DNA from: CAWEPK01 sp963835595
Lineage (GTDB): Bacteria; Desulfobacterota; Syntrophorhabdia; Syntrophorhabdales; WCHB1-27
Length of the DNA stretch: 64,000 nucleotides
Reading direction: 5' to 3'
Assembly (NCBI GenBank): GCA_963835595.1
Contig: CAWIGL010000003.1
Location: 62,001 to 126,000, forward strand
Below are positions 22,176-29,448 of this stretch, piece by piece; position 1 is the stretch's first letter; each line of letters begins with the position of its first letter. The position numbers were made by a program, and so were the translations under genes. The notes beneath the pieces were generated by a model that was not told where the DNA came from, ran no database searches, and saw only the letters and a program-made list of their open reading frames with translations.

Positions 22176-22487
22176 TCAATACGGCTCTTTACCGCGGGCC
22201 CGCCCGTTCTTCACCAGTCTGGATGTCTCTTCGTAGATGCGGCTTCGCGGTCCGATTGCCGCAACCTGCACCTCCGTCCTTGTAACTCTGTAGATCGCCC
22301 TCAGTCGGCCGACCCTGAAGCTTCTCAGCCCTGTCAAGTCGTCCCTCAGAGCCTTCCCGGACATCGGATCGGACAGGATGATCTCAAGGCAGGCCCTTAC
22401 CTTCTTCTTGAGACTTGGGTGCATTCCGCGAATCAGACCCGCCAGGTCTTCCGGCAGCCTCAATTTGCGGCGGCTACCTCTCTTCAA
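22176..22487 (-). CDS. relE: RelE/ParE-family toxin
   Basis: 103 residues. Its RelE-fold features are a helical N-terminus with LKKKVRACLEIILSDPMSGKALRDDL, then RSFRVGRLRAIYRVTRTEVQVAAIGPRSRIYEE, giving the usual beta-sheet with the conserved Arg residues and the final Tyr. RelE toxins cleave mRNA on the ribosome. It overlaps the antitoxin gene upstream by 14 bases, the normal order (antitoxin first). It is flanked by cassette repeats A and B. Confidence 0.85.
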   Translation of the reverse strand: MKRGSRRKLRLPEDLAGLIRGMHPSLKKKVRACLEIILSDPMSGKALRDDLTGLRSFRVGRLRAIYRVTRTEVQVAAIGPRSRIYEETSRLVKNGRARGKEPY

Positions 22488-22740
22488 AGAGGTCCTCCAG
22501 GGTATAGAGCCTGGCCTTACGGCGACTCAACTGCTGAAGACCGTTCTTGATCTCGTCTATGAAGCCGGGCTGAGACTTAACCGCGACCATTTCTCTCCAG
22601 CTCTCGTATTCATCGGGACTCACAAGTATAGCAGCGGGCCGGCCGTTCCTGGTGATGACGATCTCCTCGTCCGTTGTCTCCACCTGGTCCACAAGGCTGC
22701 TCAATTTCATCTTTACCTCGGAAAGAGGGAGCGTCTTCAT
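22474..22740 (-). CDS. Phd/YefM-type antitoxin
   Basis: 88 residues from ATG 22740, chosen because GGAGG lies six bases before it (an upstream ATG at 22752 adds four residues). The N-terminal DNA-binding part is LPLSEVKMKLSSLVDQVETTDEEIVITRNGRPAAILVSPDEYES, the classic Phd/YefM signature, and the C-terminal tail should wrap the toxin. It probably represses its own operon. Confidence 0.88.
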   Translation of the reverse strand: MKTLPLSEVKMKLSSLVDQVETTDEEIVITRNGRPAAILVSPDEYESWREMVAVKSQPGFIDEIKNGLQQLSRRKARLYTLEDLFEER

Positions 22741-22815
22741 GTCTGCCTCCAATTATGGTCAACCAGAATTATGACCAGAATATACCATTGGGCCGGGGTT
22801 ATGTCAATCACCCCC

Positions 22816-22934
22816 GGCTGCTGCCGCCGCGAACGGAGCATACTGCCATTCCTCAAGCGGCGGCAAGAGCGGGCTGTACTATATTTGTGGAGTGGGATAT
22901 TAAGACGTTGATTTTGCTATGAGACTTTTAATAT
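22816..22934 (-). repeat. Cassette repeat B
   Basis: Second copy of the repeat at 22055-22170, matching over almost its whole length. The palindrome stem carries compensating changes relative to copy C (G-C here, A-T there). On the minus strand it starts five bases after the stop of the gene at 22939-23544. Confidence 0.8.
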
Positions 22935-22938
22935 ATTC

Positions 22939-23544
22939 TTACTGAGCCAGTCTTTGAAGCTCATCTTCCTTTCCTATGAGAAATATCTTCGGTTCCTTCA
23001 TAACCGTCTTTAGGAAGTGGTGTCCATGCTTCACTTTGTGAGAAAACTCGTCGACCGCGTAGACTGTGGGGTTGATTTCCCGTCCCGTTTTCTCCTGGGC
23101 TTCGTGAAGCGCGGAAACAACTTCTTCAAACGCGGCGTCCCCCACTACCATCACGTCGACGTCGCTTGACACCGTCTCCGTTCCCTTTGCCGTGGAGCCG
23201 TGAATGAAGGCCCAGCATATCCGCCCCGCAAGGGGGGCCAAGGCCTTCTGCAAAGCTTTTCCGAAGCCCATCGTCTTGGCTACGATGCCCTTGAGCTCCC
23301 GAAAGATGGGACACGCCGCATTTGCCCTGAAAAAGACGTGGTTGCCCTGCCTCGTGCGTTCGATAATGCCTGCTTCCGACAGCGCCGCAAGCTCGCGCTG
23401 GAGCGCCCCCGTTCCGAGACCGGTCAACCTGGCAAGCTGCCGTATATAGAAGGCCTGGTCGGCATTGCCGAAAAGCACGGAAAGTACCTCTCTTCGGGCC
23501 TTGCCGAAAAGGATTGTCGAGAGCCGATCCCTTGCTGTCCTCAT
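22939..23544 (-). CDS. HTH regulator fused to MNT-type nucleotidyltransferase
   Basis: 201 residues. Residues 1-85 are a winged helix (VLSVLFGNADQAFYIRQLARLTGLGTGALQRELAALSEAGIIER). Residues 105-190 are a minimal nucleotidyltransferase with FIHGSTAKGTETVSSDVDVMVVG, keeping the Gly-Ser and Asp-x-Asp catalytic pattern. Such fusions occur as single-gene regulators and next to HEPN toxins (MntA-type antitoxins AMPylate the HEPN partner). No HEPN gene is directly paired here, although a DUF5677-like gene lies 1.4 kb away on the same strand. Confidence 0.8.
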   Translation of the reverse strand: MRTARDRLSTILFGKARREVLSVLFGNADQAFYIRQLARLTGLGTGALQRELAALSEAGIIERTRQGNHVFFRANAACPIFRELKGIVAKTMGFGKALQKALAPLAGRICWAFIHGSTAKGTETVSSDVDVMVVGDAAFEEVVSALHEAQEKTGREINPTVYAVDEFSHKVKHGHHFLKTVMKEPKIFLIGKEDELQRLAQ

Positions 23545-23748
23545 AATGAGTACAATTGTACCCTTTCAGAGTACAGAATGCAAGAGGACAATTCTAGCCC
23601 CTTGCTATGCGGCACCCTGCTCGCCGTGTGGCCTCGAATCTCATCGATTTCTGGAGGCGCTCCCCGGGCTCGCCAACGCCCACTTTCATAGTAAGATCAA
23701 GTCTTTATACCCGTACTCTAGCACACTGTAAGCCGAGGCCCGCCCCAA

Positions 23749-23839
23749 GCTGCGACCGCCGCTAATGGAATAAAGAGCATGATGGAAGGCGGCGGTAAGA
23801 GCGGGCTGTACCGCGCCCATTGTTGGGGATATTCGATTA
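23749..23839 (-). repeat. Cassette repeat C (shorter copy)
   Basis: Shares the ACCGCCGC/GCGGCGGT palindrome and GGTAAGAGCGGGCTGTAC with copies A and B. It then diverges except for a short GGGATATT-like segment. It lies about 145 bases after the stop of the gene at 23986-24762 on the minus strand. Confidence 0.7.
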
Positions 23840-23985
23840 GACATGGACAACACAATTGGTGACAACAAGGCTGAGGACGCGGTTGAACATTGCCGTCAGA
23901 AAGAACGAACGCGGCGGGTTAACCGGAGCCCGTTTCTTGGACGATACGGTGCAGCCGACCGATTGGCTGCACCCAGCGTTTCGGC

Positions 23986-24762
23986 CTATTCGTTACGCAG
24001 TTCACCGATCCCGTTGAGGATCGTGCCGATTCCTGTGGTTACGGAAGTTATCGCTCCCCACGTTTGGGTCTCTGGCGACACGGGGAGGTGCAGAGTACCG
24101 ATGGCCAATGCGACATTTTCAATCGAAAGCGCTGCCCCTAGGCCAATCTGGCCAAGACCCTTGAACCACCGCCGTGTCTTCTTCGGGACATCCGCCGCTG
24201 GGTCTTTGTTCTTTGTGCTCACATACTGGTCAAATTCGCCGTGCCATTCCTTTAGCCTCTCGTCGGCATACCGTAGTTGTTGCCGGAGACCGACATTGTC
24301 AGACAGCGAGTCGTTTCCCTGCATCACGATCTTCGCCAGAAAAACAAGGGTACGGAGTTCAACCTCGGGATTGACACTACCCATTTCTCGCAATACATCC
24401 TTGTCGGCGTCGGGGAGGTAGGCAGCTTCCAGACCACCAGCGATCTCGCGCGCGTGAAACTCGCAAGCGTCGAGGAAACCGGCTTCATCCACAAGGCGAT
24501 TGCTGAACTCCAAGCTGTAGTACGTTTCTGATACTGTGCTGCTGAGACGCTCCAATGTGAAGGTGCTATAAACGTCGTTGTCCTCATAGCAATAGCTTTC
24601 TACGAACCTAAGCACCTGCACAGCTCGCACAGCCAGATCGAGATTGTGGGACAACTCATCCTCAAAGTGGTGACGGTAACGGCGTCGCACTCGTGCGATC
24701 CGCGGTCGAACGTAGCGCTCGAACAAGAAAGTCAGAAACTCTCGGTATTCATTTTCAGTCAT
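23986..24762 (-). CDS. Unknown protein with C-terminal hydrophobic segments
   Basis: 258 residues, start ATG 24762. I do not recognise it. The first 195 residues are helical, Glu/Arg-rich and without cysteine motifs, apart from single Cys residues at FVESYCYE and FLDACEFHARE. The region from about 205 on, GLGQIGLGAALSIENVALAIG then a Thr/Gly-rich stretch to GIGTILNGIGEL, is glycine-rich and amphipathic to hydrophobic, like a membrane-inserting tail. Base composition is clearly lower in GC than the core genome. It lies between cassette repeat C and the DUF5677-like gene, all on one strand, so transfer and cooperation are likely but unproven. Confidence 0.6.
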   Translation of the reverse strand: MTENEYREFLTFLFERYVRPRIARVRRRYRHHFEDELSHNLDLAVRAVQVLRFVESYCYEDNDVYSTFTLERLSSTVSETYYSLEFSNRLVDEAGFLDACEFHAREIAGGLEAAYLPDADKDVLREMGSVNPEVELRTLVFLAKIVMQGNDSLSDNVGLRQQLRYADERLKEWHGEFDQYVSTKNKDPAADVPKKTRRWFKGLGQIGLGAALSIENVALAIGTLHLPVSPETQTWGAITSVTTGIGTILNGIGELRNE

Positions 24763-24955
24763 CGGTTGTCACCTTCCTTTCAAGGAGCCCAACAATTCAG
24801 TTAGTTATACATGATAAAGTTCATGTTCCCCTGATATCGCAGCAAAATCCGCATGATCTGCTTCAATCGATTTCCATAGAATTGCTTCCGTCGGCGTTCC
24901 CACTGGAGTTGGTCTTCCCGTTCCTCGACGGCAGCCTGTTCACTACCACACTTGC

Positions 24956-25693
24956 TCATTTTGAAAGATAGCCCTCCGTTGTTTGGTCAATCCTTTTCCC
25001 CAGCCTGTCAAAACTATCCTTGTTGTCTTCCACGTATTTCAGAGAAAAAACAGAACCGCACAAAACGCCGGTAATCAGAAGAGTAAAGCACAGAGCCGAA
25101 AAAACAACGTTGATTGTTGTTTCCTTGTTGGCAGCACTTCCCCCCACGCTGACCTGAATGTCATCCGCGCTCTGCGCGATGGCCGTCTCGTTGAAGCTCG
25201 CTAAGTTTGCATGCGTGATCTCACTCAGCCATTTGTATAAGAGGGCATAATTTCCTTCGAGAGGTGGTCTACTCACGACAACGCCGCGAACGCTAACCTC
25301 GCCAAGCTTTTCCAGTTCTTTACGGACCCATGAGGGCTTGAAGGATTCTCCTTTGCTCCACCTGCGAAATAGGTTCTCGGAGGGGTCGAGAATGCATAGC
25401 TGGAGAAGAAGGAGTGTCTCTATGCTATTCCGCGCACTGAGCGCCGCGTCGATTACAAGGCCGCGAGTAATTAGAGTATAAGCACTGAGAGAATGGTTGA
25501 TCGCTTTCGACAACATCAGATAAGAGCAGTTTTCTACTAGTTGCCTACGGCCCTCTAAGGTGTCCAGAATTCCGCCCACTACATTGATAAGGTCTGCGTA
25601 AGTAGAAAGCCAAGAAGCATGGGTCTTGCGAAACTGTCGGGAGTTCGAGGCCCAGTGTTGTTCTATGTCGGGCAATGCGAGATGAAGCGGCAT
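24956..25693 (-). CDS. DUF5677-like (HEPN-related) membrane-anchored protein
   Basis: 245 residues from ATG 25693. The body is helical, with VIDAALSARNSIETLLLLQL and YKWLSEITHANLASF, which resembles DUF5677 proteins (an Arg-x4-Glu helix and a later Leu-Ser-x-x-x-His). That family is thought to be HEPN-related. A transmembrane segment follows near the C-terminus (INVVFSALCFTLLITGVLCGSVF). Low GC and lack of core neighbours suggest an acquired gene. With the membrane-tailed gene 194 bases downstream it may form a two-gene system. The family assignment is from motif memory only. Confidence 0.55.
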   Translation of the reverse strand: MPLHLALPDIEQHWASNSRQFRKTHASWLSTYADLINVVGGILDTLEGRRQLVENCSYLMLSKAINHSLSAYTLITRGLVIDAALSARNSIETLLLLQLCILDPSENLFRRWSKGESFKPSWVRKELEKLGEVSVRGVVVSRPPLEGNYALLYKWLSEITHANLASFNETAIAQSADDIQVSVGGSAANKETTINVVFSALCFTLLITGVLCGSVFSLKYVEDNKDSFDRLGKRIDQTTEGYLSK

Positions 25694-26082
25694 TTATTGC
25701 ACTCCCCGTACTGTTCCTCTACACATAGCAGAGCGAAGACCGTGTTTCTGGAAACCCCAACCCCCCTTCCTATGGATTACCATTAAAACCTGAGCGCTGC
25801 AAGCAAAATCCTAGGCAGTGTCAACGCAAAGTAGAAATGTCCTATTCTTAGCAAAGTAGAAACGTCCGGTATGGCATCTTATGGCACACATGATTACCGC
25901 TTCAACTCTTTATCATTTCCGGCCGTCTGGCGGACGGTCGATTCGTATAGAGAAAAAAATGGGCGGAGAGGCTGCGGCCAGTCCCGGTAAAAAGGCGGCC
26001 GGGAGGTTTTCACGCTTCGCGCCAAAGCGATCTTTTACATTGCGCTACGCGCAGGGGAAAGAGATCGTCCTACCGCGCAGCG
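25694..26082. other. Gene-free stretch with a repeat scar
   Basis: No gene is supported. Besides the tandem 17-mers at 25826-25867, positions about 25985-26090 resemble parts of the GTAC-type repeat (GGCCGGGAGGTTTTC, then TTTACATTGCGCTACG and AAAGAGATCG) in degenerate form. Confidence 0.4.
25826..25867 (+). mobile_element. Possible solo transposon end (tandem 17-mers)
   Basis: GCAAAGTAGAAATGTCC (25826-25842) recurs as GCAAAGTAGAAACGTCC (25851-25867), one mismatch, 25-base period. Tandem short copies of this kind sit at the ends of some integrase-type insertion sequences. No transposase or second end is seen, so at most it is a remnant. Confidence 0.35.
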
Positions 26083-26451
26083 TTACCTGGCCCCGGCCAG
26101 CATCATGGGGAGCGGTTTCAGTTCCCTTTTCAACGGATCGAGTGCCAATCCGAGGGCTTCGAGTGTGAGTGCGCCGAGAAGATTGGCGTCTCCGGCTTCC
26201 CCAAAGATTACATCTGCTCCGCCTATCTTCTTCCGGTATTTGAAAAGGGCGATACCCTTTTTGCGTGAGATTTTCCTTCCATCGGCCAGAATGAATTCCT
26301 GGGAAGACAGAGGCTTGATTCCAAGTTTGGCCAGTACCTTCTTGGGAACGACCGAGTAAATAGCACCGGAATCGACCAGAAACTTCATTTTTTCCGTGAC
26401 GTCAGGATTGGCGGGATTGCCGACCTCCACTTCAAGATATGTCAGTCCCAT
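26083..26451 (-). CDS. Retropepsin-like (clan AA) aspartic protease
   Basis: About 122 residues from ATG 26451, chosen for its GGAGG; longer starts up to 26508 are possible. It contains FLVDSGAIYSVVPKKVLAKLG with the catalytic Asp-Ser-Gly. A second hydrophobic strand set (ADVIFGEAGDANLLGALTLEALG) includes the usual LLGxxxLExLG signature of small bacterial retropepsin-like proteins (AF_0612-type). These act as dimers, and no substrate is known. Confidence 0.8.
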   Translation of the reverse strand: MGLTYLEVEVGNPANPDVTEKMKFLVDSGAIYSVVPKKVLAKLGIKPLSSQEFILADGRKISRKKGIALFKYRKKIGGADVIFGEAGDANLLGALTLEALGLALDPLKRELKPLPMMLAGAR

Positions 26452-26622
26452 CGCTAAATCCTCCTCTTCGCCCATGGCAGGCGTCAGACGCCAATAGCCT
26501 CGTAACATTGTACCATATATTCATTTGCAAAAGCCCTTGCGCTAAGCCCGGCCGCACAGATCTGTGTTGACTGTGTTTATCCTAGATGCTACAACTGTGC
26601 ACTGCTTATACAAGGAGCCCCT

Positions 26623-27015
26623 ATGGACGACCAGATCAGGAAAAGGACGCAGGAGACCGCCAGCAAGCTCTTCGGAAAGGGCATCAAGATGGACCCGCCG
26701 TACCTGACGTGGAAGGAGTTCGACAGGGACCTGGCGAACGACCTCTCCATGTTCATCACGGGCAACCTCTACTCAAGGGGCGTGCTCACGCTCGCCGAGA
26801 GGCAGATGGCGGCCTGCGCGATGCTGGCCGCGCTGGGCGCGGCCTCCGAGCTGCGCCTCCACGTCAACGCGGCGCTCAACGTGGGCTGCGACCCGAAGAA
26901 GCTCGCCGAGGTCTTCTTTCAGCTTGCCCCTTACGGCGGTATGCCTAAGGTGAACGAGGCCCTTGCGGTCTACAGGAACGTGCTGAAGGAAAGGGGCGAG
27001 TGGCCTTTGAAGTAG
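26623..27015 (+). CDS. Carboxymuconolactone decarboxylase-family protein
   Basis: 130 residues from ATG 26623 behind AAGGAG. The all-helical CMD/AhpD-like fold shows in RGVLTLAERQMAACAMLAALG, ELRLHVNAALNVGCDPKKLAEV and FQLAPYGGMPKVNEAL. The AhpD Cys-x-x-Cys is absent. The residues match gamma-carboxymuconolactone decarboxylase better, but such orphan copies in anaerobes rarely take part in aromatic ring degradation, so the substrate is open. It stands alone between the island and the S1 protein. Confidence 0.85.
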   Translation: MDDQIRKRTQETASKLFGKGIKMDPPYLTWKEFDRDLANDLSMFITGNLYSRGVLTLAERQMAACAMLAALGAASELRLHVNAALNVGCDPKKLAEVFFQLAPYGGMPKVNEALAVYRNVLKERGEWPLK

Positions 27016-27201
27016 GCGAAAGCCGGCCGCAATATTCAGGCGGCGCGTGCGCGGTTTTCGGGCGCGCACCGTATTTTAGAAGAGAATTAAAAGATAACCT
27101 CTCGCAGGTATGGACATACTGCGCTTAAGGTAGTAGACTATCTCGACTGATCGAATCCGCAGTTCAACTATATAAAATACCGAAAGCGAGGGCGGTAACA
27201 T

Positions 27202-28683
27202 ATGTCAGAAGAAACGTTGGCAACGGGAATGATTGACGACCCTGTAGACGAGGGCGGCAGGCCTGAGGAGGATTTCGCGGCCCTCTTCGAAAAAGAGAGC
27301 AGGATGCCCGGAAGGCTGGAGCCGGGCCAGAAGATTAAGACGACCGTGATAAGCATCTCTGGCGACATGGTCTACGTGGACCTTGGCGGCAAGAGCGAAG
27401 GGGTCATCAATCTTTCCGAGTTTACCAAGGAAGACGGGATGTGCGTCGTTCAACCGGGGGATGAGGTGGACGCCTTTTTCCTGTCCGTGCAGAACGGCAC
27501 GAAACGCCTCACCACCCGCATACGCGGCTATTCCACCCTCGACGTGGCCGGCATCCGCGACGCCTATCATGCGGGCCTACCCGTGACGGGCAAGGTAAGG
27601 GCGGCCGTGAAAGGCGGCTACGATGTGTCGGTGGGGGGCGTCAGGTGCTTCTGCCCCTTCTCCCAGATGGATTTGAGGGTGAGCAGGGACAGCGACCAGT
27701 ACATCGGCCAGACGTTCGCATTCAAGGTGGTCGAGTTCGAGGGCGACGGGCGGAACGTCGTCCTCTCGCGCCGCGCGCTCCTCGAAGAAGAGCGGCAGGC
27801 GCGGATGGAGCGCTTCAAGGAGACGCTCACGACGGGCATGGAGCTTACCGGCACGGTCCGGTCGGTCCAGGGCTTCGGCGCGTTCGTGGACCTGGGCGGG
27901 ATCGACGGTCTCATCCCGGCGAGCGAGATCGGCTGGGACAGGGCTGAAAGACCTTCCGACGTGCTCTCGGTGGGCCAGGAGGTCACGGTAAAGGTCATCG
28001 GCCTCGACTGGGAGAAGAACCGCCTCACCCTGAGCCTGAAGGCGCTCCAGGCGGACCCGTGGGAGGGCGTAGCCGACAGGTACTCGGTCGATTCGAGGGT
28101 GAAGGGCGTCATAGTCAGGCTCGCTCCCTTCGGCGCGTTCGTCAACCTGGAGCCCGGCGTAGACGGCCTCATCCATATCTCGAACCTGGGCGCTGGAAGG
28201 CACGTAAACCACCCCAAGGAGGTCGTCGAGGTGGGGCAGTGGGTTGAGCCCCAGGTATTGGCCGTAGACGAGGCAGCGAAGAAGATATCCCTGACGCTTG
28301 AGCAGCCCAAAGAAGAGGTGCCCCTGCCGGAGGTCGGAGAGGTGCTCGAAGGCGCAGTCGAGCGCGTCATGCCTTACGGCATTTTCCTGAAGCTCGACAG
28401 CGGGGCGAGCGGCCTCGTCCCCAACTCGGAGATGGCAACCCCCAAAGGCTCGAACCACAGCCGCATGTTCCCGCCGGGGACGCGGATGCAGGTGGTCGTC
28501 ATCGGGTCGGACAAGCAGACGGGGAAGGTGTCCCTGAGCCGCAGCGCCGTCTCAGAAAGGCAGGAACGGGACGACTTCAAGCGCTACCGGACGTCGCGCA
28601 GGCAGGACGACGACACCCAGGCGGGCCTGGGCAGCTTTGGTGAGCTATTGCAGAAGCACCTGCAAGGGAAGAAGAGGCGGTAG
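27202..28683 (+). CDS. S1 RNA-binding domain protein (ribosomal S1-like, five domains)
   Basis: 493 residues, intact. S1 domains start near 41 (KTTVISISGDMVYVDLGG), 127 (GKVRAAVKGGYDVSVGG), 213 (GTVRSVQGFGAFVDLGG), 298 (GVIVRLAPFGAFVNLEPG) and 380 (GAVERVMPYGIFLKLDSG). The third and fourth are the most canonical, the second lacks the usual aromatic core. It is shorter than full six-domain RpsA and has a basic C-terminus, so it is better seen as an S1-like translation or RNA-turnover factor than as the ribosomal protein itself. A terminator follows. Confidence 0.88.
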   Translation: MSEETLATGMIDDPVDEGGRPEEDFAALFEKESRMPGRLEPGQKIKTTVISISGDMVYVDLGGKSEGVINLSEFTKEDGMCVVQPGDEVDAFFLSVQNGTKRLTTRIRGYSTLDVAGIRDAYHAGLPVTGKVRAAVKGGYDVSVGGVRCFCPFSQMDLRVSRDSDQYIGQTFAFKVVEFEGDGRNVVLSRRALLEEERQARMERFKETLTTGMELTGTVRSVQGFGAFVDLGGIDGLIPASEIGWDRAERPSDVLSVGQEVTVKVIGLDWEKNRLTLSLKALQADPWEGVADRYSVDSRVKGVIVRLAPFGAFVNLEPGVDGLIHISNLGAGRHVNHPKEVVEVGQWVEPQVLAVDEAAKKISLTLEQPKEEVPLPEVGEVLEGAVERVMPYGIFLKLDSGASGLVPNSEMATPKGSNHSRMFPPGTRMQVVVIGSDKQTGKVSLSRSAVSERQERDDFKRYRTSRRQDDDTQAGLGSFGELLQKHLQGKKRR

Positions 28684-28736
28684 AAACGGCCGGCAAGAAA
28701 GTGTGCCCAACTGTGCCGCCGGATGCAGGGCGGTGA

Positions 28737-28767
28737 GGCGCGCATCTACGCGAGATGCGCGCCTTTT
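28737..28767 (+). terminator. Terminator of the S1 gene, possibly bidirectional
   Basis: GGCGCGCATCT pairs with AGATGCGCGCC across ACGCG, followed by TTTT. The nitroreductase gene converges on it from the other side. Confidence 0.85.
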
Positions 28768-28772
28768 GCTTT

Positions 28773-29426
28773 TTAGTCTATCCACCTCACGATCTTGTCG
28801 ATCCCGTCCCTGGGCGATACGAAGCGGTTGACCGGGTGGGAATCGTCGGGGCAGCCGATGGCGACGCCGATGACGACATCCTTGTTCTCGGCGATGTTAA
28901 GCGCGTCCTTCACCTCGTCGTCGTAAGCCGCGATCAGCCCTATGGGGCAGGTCGAGAGGCCCATGTCGTGGGCTGCGAGCACCAGGTAGCCGAGGAAGAT
29001 GCCGATGTCCACCAGGCGGGCCTTGGAAAAGGCGTTGTCGATGCAGACGATCGCCGCGACGGGTGCGCCGTAGAAGTTGCAGCTACCCTCGTTTATATAC
29101 GTGTTGAAATCGGACCCCACCTCGTCGAGGTAGGGCTTCATGCCCACGAAGGACGCGACGCCGCGCGCGGTGAAGACCTGCGCAAGCGGCTTGACGTTGC
29201 CGGGGCTGCACTGTATCTGCTTCTCCCTGTATGATTTGAGGAGCCTCCTGCTCAGCCTTTCCCGCTCCTCGTCCATGACTACCGTGACCTCCCAGGGCTG
29301 AAGGTTTATGGCGGACGGCGCCCGGACGGCCATGCCGAGCAGCTCCTCCACCTTCTGCCTGGGGACAGGCTCGCTTCTGAACGCCCGCACGCTCCTGCGC
29401 GCTTTTACGATCTCCGAAAGCTCCAT
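28773..29426 (-). CDS. Nitroreductase-family flavoprotein
   Basis: 217 residues. It has the FMN-binding start IVKARRSVRAFRSEPV, RAPSAINLQPWEVTVV, then the NFYGAPVAAIVCID and IGIFLGYLVLAAHDMGLSTCPIG segments. These are the conserved nitroreductase motifs that place FMN at the dimer interface, with reduction by NAD(P)H. The insert around SPGNVKPLAQVF is longer than in the minimal enzymes. It lies 22 bases downstream of the aldehyde dehydrogenase, so the two probably form an operon of redox enzymes. Confidence 0.9.
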   Translation of the reverse strand: MELSEIVKARRSVRAFRSEPVPRQKVEELLGMAVRAPSAINLQPWEVTVVMDEERERLSRRLLKSYREKQIQCSPGNVKPLAQVFTARGVASFVGMKPYLDEVGSDFNTYINEGSCNFYGAPVAAIVCIDNAFSKARLVDIGIFLGYLVLAAHDMGLSTCPIGLIAAYDDEVKDALNIAENKDVVIGVAIGCPDDSHPVNRFVSPRDGIDKIVRWID

Positions 29427-29448
29427 GACTCCTCCGTGATGCGAGCCG

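Noticed and set aside
22055..23839. Calling the row a classical integron
   Set aside because: The repeats lack the GTTRRRY attC core, their hairpins differ from attC architecture, and no integron integrase is in the window.
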